Translations under genes and position numbers: made by a program
The notes under the pieces: model-generated
What the model was told of the DNA's origin: nothing
The model's input: the letters and a program-made list of their open reading frames with translations, nothing else
The model's database searches: none
Assembly: GCA_030633365.1 (NCBI GenBank)
Contig: DAOVSY010000046.1
Span: 1 to 12,652 of the forward strand
Length of the DNA stretch: 12,652 nt
Source: Spirochaetaceae bacterium
GTDB lineage: Bacteria; Spirochaetota; Spirochaetia; B11-G9
Direction of reading: 5' to 3'
Shown: positions 7,147-12,652 of the stretch, one piece after another
How the letters are laid out: every line of letters starts with the position of its first letter
Position numbering within the stretch: the first letter of the stretch is position 1

Positions 7147-8387
7147 TCAGAAAACTCCCTGATAACAAGAGTGCCATTATGTCCGCCGAATCCCAGTGAA
7201 TTAGACATAACAGCTTTAATTTTTCCTGGAACACCAATTCCCGGTACATAATCAAGATCACAACTTTCTGCAGGATTATCAAGATTAAGAGTTCCTGGAA
7301 AGAACTGATCCTGGATGGCTTTAACACTGATAATAGCTTCTATTCCACCAGCAGCACCAACAAGATGGCCTGTCATGGACTTTGTTGAAGATATTTTAGT
7401 TTTATACGCATGATCTCCTAATGCTAGTTTAATAGCCTTTGTTTCTAGAGGATCATTTGTAGGTGTAGATGTACCGTGAGCATTAACATAATCAATATCG
7501 GAAGGCTCAAGGCCTGCGTCTTTAATTGCACTGGACATAGCTGTTGAAGCGGCAATACCATCGGAGTTAGGTGCTGTTAGATGAAAAGCATCACATGTAG
7601 CTCCGTATCCTGCAATTTCCGCAAGTATGTTTGCTCCTCTTGCTTTAGCATGTTCCAGTTCTTCCAAAACCAGAATGCCTGCACCTTCAGCAATAATAAA
7701 ACCATCACGGTCATCATCAAAAGGACGACTTGCTTTTGTTGGATCATCATTTCTTTTTGTACTAAGAGCTTTTAATACACAAAACCCTCCAACTCCAAGT
7801 TCTGTTATACAGGCTTCTGTTCCACCTGCTATTGCAACATCAGAAAGTCCATGTCTAATAGAGAGCATTGCCTGTCCTATTGCGTCAGTAGCAGATGCAC
7901 AAGCTGTGTTTACAACATATGCCGGTCCTTTAAAACCAAACCGGATAGCAACGTTACCAGGGCCTTCATTTGACAATAATTTAGGAATTGTCATAGGAGG
8001 AATTCTTTTTGGTCCTTTCTCAAAAAGTACTCTGTGTGATGAATCAATTATCTCAAATCCACCAATACCGTTTCCAATAACCACAGTGGATCGGTAAGGG
8101 TCTATATTTTCACTGCTTAATCCTGCCTGATCCATTGCTTCTACAGCTGCAGCCACAGCAAATTGTGTAAAACGTGCCATTTTTCTATGATCTTTTGAAT
8201 CGATAAAGTCAGAAGGATTAAAATCTTTAACTTCTCCGGCAATTTTAGATGGAAACTCTGCAGGGTCAAATTGTGTTATTGGTCCTACTCCTGATTTTCC
8301 AGTTTTTATTGCACTCCATAAATCTTCCACATTGTGTGATAGTGGGTTTATAGTCCCCATACCTGTTACTACTACTCTTTTATTCAT
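7143..8387 (-). CDS. fabF: beta-ketoacyl-ACP synthase II (FabF)
   Basis: 414 residues, matching E. coli FabF (413). It condenses malonyl-ACP with a growing acyl-ACP. The Cys-His-His triad of elongating thiolase-fold synthases is complete: C163 in N-T-A-C-A-S-A, H304 in N-A-H-G-T-S-T-P, and H341 in S-M-T-G-H-L-V-G-A-A-G, nearly the same numbers as in E. coli (163/303/340). The glycine-rich end N-S-L-G-F-G-G-H-N is intact. ATG at 8387 has AAGGA six bases upstream. Only 44 bases separate it from fabG, with no room for acpP, which often sits at this point. Confidence 0.97.
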   Translation of the reverse strand: MNKRVVVTGMGTINPLSHNVEDLWSAIKTGKSGVGPITQFDPAEFPSKIAGEVKDFNPSDFIDSKDHRKMARFTQFAVAAAVEAMDQAGLSSENIDPYRSTVVIGNGIGGFEIIDSSHRVLFEKGPKRIPPMTIPKLLSNEGPGNVAIRFGFKGPAYVVNTACASATDAIGQAMLSIRHGLSDVAIAGGTEACITELGVGGFCVLKALSTKRNDDPTKASRPFDDDRDGFIIAEGAGILVLEELEHAKARGANILAEIAGYGATCDAFHLTAPNSDGIAASTAMSSAIKDAGLEPSDIDYVNAHGTSTPTNDPLETKAIKLALGDHAYKTKISSTKSMTGHLVGAAGGIEAIISVKAIQDQFFPGTLNLDNPAESCDLDYVPGIGVPGKIKAVMSNSLGFGGHNGTLVIREFSE

Positions 8388-8431
8388 TATATTTCCTTAT
8401 AAGACTAATAACGTGTTACCGTTCTATCTTT

Positions 8432-9175
8432 CTACATTCCCAGTCCACCGGTAATATGTATAGCTTGACCGGTTACGTATGAAGCGAGATCTGATGCGAG
8501 AAATAGAGTTACTTTTGCAACTTCTTCAGGTTCACCAAGTCTTCCCATTGGAATCTCTCTTGCAAGAGCTTCTTTTTGTGTATCATTTAGTTTGTCTGTC
8601 ATAGGGGTGCGAATAAATCCGGGTGCAATAGCATTTACACGAACATTCTTTTTCCCTAATTCTTTTGAAAGGCTTTTTGAAAAACCAATTAAACCCGCTT
8701 TGGATGCCGAATAATTAGCCTGACCTGCATTTCCAATAACGCCAACTATAGATGCTACATTAATAATTGATCCTGATTTTTGTTTTGCCATAGCTCTGGA
8801 AACAATTTTTGAAATATAAAATGCACTTGTAAGGTTAATAGTTAAAACATCATTCCAGTCCTTGGAAGACATTCTAAAGAATAACCCGTCTCTTGTTATT
8901 CCTGCATTATTTACAAGAATATCAAGTCCACCACTTTCTTCAAGTATCTCATTAACAACACTTGATATTTGTTCTTCATCTGCAACATTTGCCTGTTTGA
9001 AAACTACTTTTTGACCTGTTTTTGCTGCCAGTTTTTCATACTCATCCATATATTCACTTGGATTAAGATCTATAAAATATACACTTGCACCATTATTTAA
9101 AAAGGAAATAACTATTTCCTTACCAATTCCTCTGGCTCCACCTGTCACCAGGGCTTTTTTACCTTCTAATAGCAT
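8432..9175 (-). CDS. fabG: 3-oxoacyl-ACP reductase FabG
   Basis: 247 residues, a short-chain dehydrogenase/reductase that reduces 3-oxoacyl-ACP to 3-hydroxyacyl-ACP, normally with NADPH. The Rossmann glycine motif T-G-G-A-R-G-I-G is at 11-18 and N-N-A-G at 89-92. The catalytic tetrad N114, S142, Y155, K159 is complete (Y-S-A-S-K). The C-terminus Y-V-T-G-Q-A-I-H-I-T-G-G-L-G-M is typical of FabG rather than of general SDR enzymes. ATG at 9175 has AGGAG six bases upstream. It lies between fabD and fabF in the operon, 47 bases from fabD across a dyad. Confidence 0.95.
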   Translation of the reverse strand: MLLEGKKALVTGGARGIGKEIVISFLNNGASVYFIDLNPSEYMDEYEKLAAKTGQKVVFKQANVADEEQISSVVNEILEESGGLDILVNNAGITRDGLFFRMSSKDWNDVLTINLTSAFYISKIVSRAMAKQKSGSIINVASIVGVIGNAGQANYSASKAGLIGFSKSLSKELGKKNVRVNAIAPGFIRTPMTDKLNDTQKEALAREIPMGRLGEPEEVAKVTLFLASDLASYVTGQAIHITGGLGM

Positions 9176-9202
9176 TTATTTCTCCTATTTATATGTAAGT
9201 AC

Positions 9203-9222
9203 AGACGACCTATAGGGCGTCT
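9203..9222. repeat. Intercistronic dyad between fabD and fabG
   Basis: Arms AGACGACC and GGGCGTCT around a TATA centre; seven of eight positions pair. It abuts the fabD stop codon. No T tract follows on the minus strand, so it is not an intrinsic terminator. It could be an mRNA-stabilising hairpin or a protein site. Confidence 0.5.
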
Positions 9223-10146
9223 CTAACCAATACCCTCTGTTACTTCAACCGATCCTGTTGGACTGCAGCTTATTTCTTTAGAAGCAGATTTCCAGAAACC
9301 AGTCAGAACCTTACCTGGTCCCACCTCAATAATGGAATCAAATCCTTCACTTAGAATATTAGTTTCAATATCTATCCATTTTACTGGTGATACAATTTGC
9401 AGACCTGATAGTTCTTTAGCTTCAACACCTGAACCTACTCTTTTTCCTGTTACATTGGAGTACATAGGCTTTACTGGGTCTTTAAATTCAATACCTGAAA
9501 GATACTCTACAAAATATTTCATGGCATCATTCAGTAAAGGTGTATGAAAAGGGCCGGATACTTTAAGAGGAATAATACGTCTGGCTCCAGCTTCTTTTAG
9601 TTTGGCAGTTGCTGCTTCAATTCCCGCAGATGTACCTGATATTACAGTTTGAGTAGGAGCATTAAAATTGGCGGCATAGGCATCTTTAATATCGTTAACA
9701 TTGGAACTAACATCTTCAGAAGACATTCCTATAACAGCAGCCATTGCAGATCCTCCTGCTAGTGCAGGGTTTTCCTTAGCTACTCTGGCCATAATTTCGC
9801 CACGTTCGATTACCATAGGCAGAACCTGTTCTTCAGTTAGGATTCCGGCTTCTACCATAGCGGAAAATTCTCCCAGAGAAAAACCAGCTGCTCCATCTGC
9901 TACAATACCATTGGAAATAAGATACCTTCTAATGGATAAACTCATCAATGTAATTGCAATTTGAGTATTTTCTGTCTGTTTAAGATCTTCAACTGATCCG
10001 TCAAAAAGCAGACTTTTTAAATCTCTTCCTGTAACTTTATCTGCTATACTGAACAGATCTCTGACATTTTCTGATTTATCAAAAAAATCTTTACACATTC
10101 CAGGATATTGTGCTCCCTGACCTGGAAATAAAAAACTACGTTTCAT
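9223..10146 (-). CDS. fabD: malonyl-CoA:ACP transacylase FabD
   Basis: 307 residues, the family's usual length. It transfers malonyl from CoA to ACP. Visible signature: F-P-G-Q-G-A-Q at 7-13, nucleophile S90 in G-F-S-L-G-E, R115 (malonate carboxylate binding), H201 in V-S-G-P-F-H-T-P-L, and Q250, all at positions matching E. coli FabD (S92, R117, H201, Q250). The residue before the nucleophile is Phe89 where most FabD proteins have His (GHSLGE). That His is not the catalytic base, so activity is still expected. ATG at 10146 has a strong GGAGGT six bases upstream. It is the second gene of the operon, 55 bases after fabH across a dyad similar to the one upstream of fabH. Confidence 0.96.
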   Translation of the reverse strand: MKRSFLFPGQGAQYPGMCKDFFDKSENVRDLFSIADKVTGRDLKSLLFDGSVEDLKQTENTQIAITLMSLSIRRYLISNGIVADGAAGFSLGEFSAMVEAGILTEEQVLPMVIERGEIMARVAKENPALAGGSAMAAVIGMSSEDVSSNVNDIKDAYAANFNAPTQTVISGTSAGIEAATAKLKEAGARRIIPLKVSGPFHTPLLNDAMKYFVEYLSGIEFKDPVKPMYSNVTGKRVGSGVEAKELSGLQIVSPVKWIDIETNILSEGFDSIIEVGPGKVLTGFWKSASKEISCSPTGSVEVTEGIG

Positions 10147-10164
10147 TATACTACCTCCATGATT

Positions 10165-10179
10165 TCGGTTTCAGACCGA
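10165..10179. repeat. Palindrome TCGGT-N5-ACCGA between fabH and fabD (candidate operator)
   Basis: Perfect 5-bp arms in the 55-base fabH-fabD gap, close before the fabD ribosome binding site. On the minus strand it is identical at 12 of 15 positions to the core of the palindrome upstream of fabH. No T tract follows, so it is not a terminator. Confidence 0.5.
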
Positions 10180-10201
10180 TATGAATTAAAAAAAAATTAT
10201 T

Positions 10202-11185
10202 TTACCACTTAATAATTGTGCCGCCGTAGGTGAGGCCTGCACCAAAACCTGTAAGAAGAATTTTATCTCCTTTTTTAATTTTACCTTTTTCATATGCCTC
10301 ATTCATTGCTATTGGTATAGAAGCAGAAGATGTATTTGCATATTCCATTAGGTTAAAGTAAAATTTTTCAATTGGGATCTTCAATCTTTTTGCAGCTGCC
10401 TGAAGTATTCTTATATTTGCCTGATGGGGAATAATCCAGTTGATATCGTCTATAGATAAATTACTTCTTTCAAGAAGTTCCTTAATAAGTTCTGTATTTA
10501 CCTTAACAGCAAATTTATAAACAGCCTGACCATCCATATAAAGAGCTGTATCATTGAATGTTGTTTCTCCGTCAATAAAAGGATACTTTACACCACCCAC
10601 TTTCCTCATTAGTACTTCTGCACCGGATCCATCGGATTTTAGAATTGCTTTTTCCATATAACTTTCATTGTCAGGAGATTCACTAATAATAACTGCTCCT
10701 GCACCGTCACCAAAAAGTACTGCTGTATCTCTGTCCTGCATATTTGAAACCTGTGTAAGTACCTCAGATCCCACTACAAGAACATTTTTTGCAGTACCAG
10801 CAATAATCATATTTTTTGCATTATCTATTGCATAGATAAAACCCGTACACCCAGCTACCAAATCAAAAGCACCAGCATTTTTTGCACCTAATTGATCCTG
10901 TACTATACAGGCAGTTGCTGGAAACCCAATATAATCTGGTGTAGCTGTTGTTAATATAATCATATCCAGATCTTCAGCTGTTAGATCAGCTCTTTCAAGG
11001 GCAACTTTTGCTGCTTTCACAGCAAGGTCTGCTGTTGTTACACCTTTTTCTGCAACATGTCTGTTTTCTATGCCAGTATGAGATTTAATCCACTCATCAG
11101 ATGTATCCATTATTTTTGAAAGTTCATCATTTGTTACACGTTTTTCTGGAACAAAAGCCCCAATTGAACGAATGTAAGCATTCAT
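10202..11185 (-). CDS. fabH: beta-ketoacyl-ACP synthase III (FabH)
   Basis: 327 residues from ATG at 11185, chosen because AGGAG (11191-11195) is five bases upstream and the protein then begins M-N-A-Y-I-R-S-I-G, as FabH proteins do. An upstream in-frame ATG at 11251 would add 22 unusual residues. FabH starts fatty acid synthesis by condensing an acyl-CoA with malonyl-ACP. The catalytic triad is C113 (V-A-G-C-T-G-F), H254 (I-I-P-H-Q-A-N-I-R) and N284 (Y-A-N-T-S-S-A-S-I-P). The end G-F-G-A-G-L-T-Y-G-G is typical. It is the first gene of the fab operon, so its upstream region should carry the main promoter. Primer preference (straight or branched acyl-CoA) cannot be read from the sequence. Confidence 0.96.
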   Translation of the reverse strand: MNAYIRSIGAFVPEKRVTNDELSKIMDTSDEWIKSHTGIENRHVAEKGVTTADLAVKAAKVALERADLTAEDLDMIILTTATPDYIGFPATACIVQDQLGAKNAGAFDLVAGCTGFIYAIDNAKNMIIAGTAKNVLVVGSEVLTQVSNMQDRDTAVLFGDGAGAVIISESPDNESYMEKAILKSDGSGAEVLMRKVGGVKYPFIDGETTFNDTALYMDGQAVYKFAVKVNTELIKELLERSNLSIDDINWIIPHQANIRILQAAAKRLKIPIEKFYFNLMEYANTSSASIPIAMNEAYEKGKIKKGDKILLTGFGAGLTYGGTIIKW

Positions 11186-11223
11186 ATTTTCTCCTATAGT
11201 TATTCTTTTTTCAATACAATCCA

Positions 11224-11251
11224 AAAGTAATAACTTCACAGTTTTAGTCAA
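11224..11251 (-). promoter_or_regulatory. Candidate fab operon promoter
   Basis: On the minus strand TTGACT (11251-11246, five of six to consensus) is followed after 16 bases by TACTTT (11229-11224), a weak -10. An alternative -10, TAAAAT (11269-11264), lies further upstream without a good -35. Either places the transcript start 30-80 bases before fabH. Confidence 0.3.
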
Positions 11252-11304
11252 GTTATTAATGTAATTTTAACTAAAAGATCTTACTTAATGGAATCTTTTA
11301 ATTT

Positions 11305-11325
11305 TTGTCGGTTTTCAACCGACAA
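11305..11325. repeat. Perfect 9-bp-arm palindrome in the fabH/perM divergent region (candidate operator)
   Basis: Arms TTGTCGGTT (11305-11313) and AACCGACAA (11317-11325) around a 3-base centre. Its centre is ~130 bases from the start codon on each side (fabH 11185, perM-like gene 11442). Neither strand has a following T tract, so a DNA-binding site is more likely than a terminator. Its core recurs between fabH and fabD. A smaller AT-rich dyad, CATATT-AC-AATATG, lies three bases away at 11329-11342. Confidence 0.55.
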
Positions 11326-11386
11326 TGACATATTACAATATGATATTTGTTTTATCAAGCTTAGTCTTTATGTATATCAATATTTA

Positions 11387-11392
11387 TATAAT
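11387..11392 (+). promoter_or_regulatory. Candidate -10 element for the AI-2E/PerM family gene
   Basis: A perfect TATAAT on the plus strand, 49 bases before the start codon, giving a leader of about 40 bases. The -35 region is weak, so an activator or a relaxed promoter would be needed. Confidence 0.35.
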
Positions 11393-11441
11393 AAGTTTTC
11401 TCTGTTTACCTGAACTTCAATAAAATGCTAATATCACTTTT

Positions 11442-12518
11442 ATGAAAGATAACAGAATAGAAACTATCCTTTTAGGAATTATCGCTCTCATTCTTTTGGG
11501 TGCAGTAATGAAGTTGGCTTCAAGTGTTATGCTTCCACTTGTAATAGCAGGTATATTAGCTGTAACACTAAGTCCTCTTATAAATTTTTTTCATAAAAAA
11601 ATACATATACCGCATAATCTTGCAGTTTTAATTGTTATTGGTGTAGTTTTTGGTGTTGTATTTTTAATTGTGCTGTTCATACAGTCAAGTATAGGAGCTT
11701 TCATTGATGAATATCCAAAGTATTCTGCAAGATTTTCAACATTAAATGCAAGTCTTGTTACATTTATCGAGGAAAAAGCTGGTGTTTCATATGATTTTTT
11801 TGGGCAAATAGAATGGTCTGGAACACTTCTACGGTATCTTGGAAGTTTTTCAAGTTCTATTGTCAGTTTTGCAAGCTCTGGTCTGGTTATAATGATTTTT
11901 CTAATTTTTATGCTTTTAGAAAATCCATTTGCACCTAAAAAGCTTATTCTCGCTTTTGAGTCAGATAATGGAATAAGAATAAGCAATATTTTAAACAGAA
12001 TTACAGCTCAGGTAGTAAAATATCTTAATTTAAAGTTTTTTATAAGTATTGGTACTGGTATATTGGTTTGGTTTTCTCTTTTTTTAATTGGTCTCGATTT
12101 TGCTCCAATGTGGGGAGTATTGGCTTTTCTTCTAAATTTTATACCCAGTGTAGGTTCTGTGATTCTAATGATTATTACTATACTAATGGGCTTTATACAA
12201 TTTTATCCTGAACCTGGAAGAATAATTGCTGTTATTATTTCAATGGTTGGTATTCAGCTAACTATTGGTAATTTTATTGATCCCAGACTGCAGGCAAGCA
12301 GACTGGATATTAGTCCAATAGTTATACTTTTTTCACTTGTTTTCTGGGGTTGGATCTGGGGCATAGTTGGAATGTTTCTTGCTGTTCCACTTACTGTAAT
12401 TGTTCAGATTATTTGTCAGAATATTCCTTTTCTTTATCCAGTGAGTATTTTAATAGGAAGTGGTAGAAAAATTGAACATTTGGAAGAAGATAAAATATTA
12501 AAAACAGAAGAAGATTAA
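11442..12518 (+). CDS. AI-2E family (PerM/YdiK/TqsA, UPF0118) inner-membrane transporter
   Basis: 358 residues with about eight hydrophobic segments: ~7-26, 30-50, 60-82, 137-159, 197-218, 221-250, 260-279 and 292-325. Family-diagnostic motifs are L-L-N-F-I-P-S-V-G-S-V at 230-240 and, near the end, G-N-F-I-D-P-R-L-Q at 276-284 and F-W-G-W-I-W-G-I-V-G-M-F-L-A-V-P at 301-316. The loop at ~83-136 between segments 3 and 4 is the variable region of the family. TqsA exports autoinducer-2 in E. coli and other members act as cation/proton antiporters, so the substrate here cannot be named. ATG at 11442 has no obvious Shine-Dalgarno site, but the frame and first helix support it. It is divergent from the fab operon and probably cotranscribed with trpS, 24 bases downstream. 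Confidence 0.88.
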   Translation: MKDNRIETILLGIIALILLGAVMKLASSVMLPLVIAGILAVTLSPLINFFHKKIHIPHNLAVLIVIGVVFGVVFLIVLFIQSSIGAFIDEYPKYSARFSTLNASLVTFIEEKAGVSYDFFGQIEWSGTLLRYLGSFSSSIVSFASSGLVIMIFLIFMLLENPFAPKKLILAFESDNGIRISNILNRITAQVVKYLNLKFFISIGTGILVWFSLFLIGLDFAPMWGVLAFLLNFIPSVGSVILMIITILMGFIQFYPEPGRIIAVIISMVGIQLTIGNFIDPRLQASRLDISPIVILFSLVFWGWIWGIVGMFLAVPLTVIVQIICQNIPFLYPVSILIGSGRKIEHLEEDKILKTEED

Positions 12519-12542
12519 AGTAATATATAAAGAAGGAAATAA

Positions 12543-12652
<110 letters not shown>

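Noticed and set aside
7627..8097. Plus-strand open frame of ~156 codons antisense to fabF
   Set aside because: It lies wholly inside the strongly supported fabF gene, with low-complexity Ser/Pro-rich composition typical of an antisense shadow.
8388..8431. A hidden acpP between fabG and fabF
   Set aside because: Only 44 bases are available, while acpP needs about 230.
11186..11251. Longer fabH start at 11251 (22 extra residues)
   Set aside because: The extra residues do not resemble FabH, and AGGAG sits five bases before the ATG at 11185.
11305..11325. Palindrome as a bidirectional terminator between fabH and the PerM-like gene
   Set aside because: The flanking genes are divergent, so nothing needs terminating there, and no T tract follows on either strand.
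11326..11441. Quorum-sensing (AI-2) locus because of the AI-2E family gene
   Set aside because: The family name comes from one member; no luxS, lsr or other signalling gene is present, and family functions vary.

Overview
The window is AT-rich bacterial DNA (about one third GC by eye) and is densely packed: nine complete protein genes and two cut by the window edges. Most genes have clear AGGAG-type ribosome binding sites. The mix of genes (a PqqL-like M16 peptidase, a long MinD/ParA-like ATPase, a class III cyclase-like protein, and a fab operon lacking acpP) and the low GC suggest a Gram-negative-type bacterium, possibly a free-living spirochaete. That placement is an inference from gene style and no marker in the window fixes it.

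Left part (1-6637). The 3' 2.4 kb of a large M16 zinc peptidase gene (+) runs tail to tail into a minus-strand gene for a 538-residue deviant-Walker ATPase; the two coding regions overlap by 29 bases. A 233-base divergent region then separates the ATPase gene from a plus-strand class III nucleotide cyclase-like gene. This region holds a TATAAT on each strand, a long-range inverted repeat and a hairpin followed by eight U in the ATPase leader. The cyclase gene is in turn tail to tail, with a 4-base overlap, with a minus-strand TrmJ-type RNA methyltransferase gene.

Centre (6638-11185). This is a minus-strand type II fatty acid synthesis operon read in the order fabH-fabD-fabG-fabF-fabZ. It covers initiation (FabH), malonyl loading onto ACP (FabD), reduction (FabG), elongation (FabF) and dehydration (FabZ). 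All five proteins have full length and intact catalytic residues. The acyl carrier protein gene, often found between fabG and fabF, is absent, and so is any enoyl-ACP reductase gene, so both must lie elsewhere. fabF and fabZ are joined by an ATGA overlap. A rho-independent terminator-like hairpin follows fabZ.

Right part (11186-12652). A 256-base divergent region contains a perfect 9-bp-arm palindrome almost exactly midway between fabH and the plus-strand gene for an AI-2E/PerM family membrane protein. A related 15-base dyad lies between fabH and fabD, so the pair may be operators of a local lipid-synthesis regulator. The PerM gene is followed 24 bases later by the first 36 codons of trpS (tryptophanyl-tRNA synthetase), which leaves the window.

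Nothing here is clearly a new system. The most interesting leads are the paired palindromes of the fab operon, the structured leader of the ATPase gene, and the cyclase homologue that lacks one catalytic residue and carries an insertion. No tRNA, rRNA, CRISPR array, insertion sequence or phage gene was seen. No stretch over 300 bases lacks a gene.
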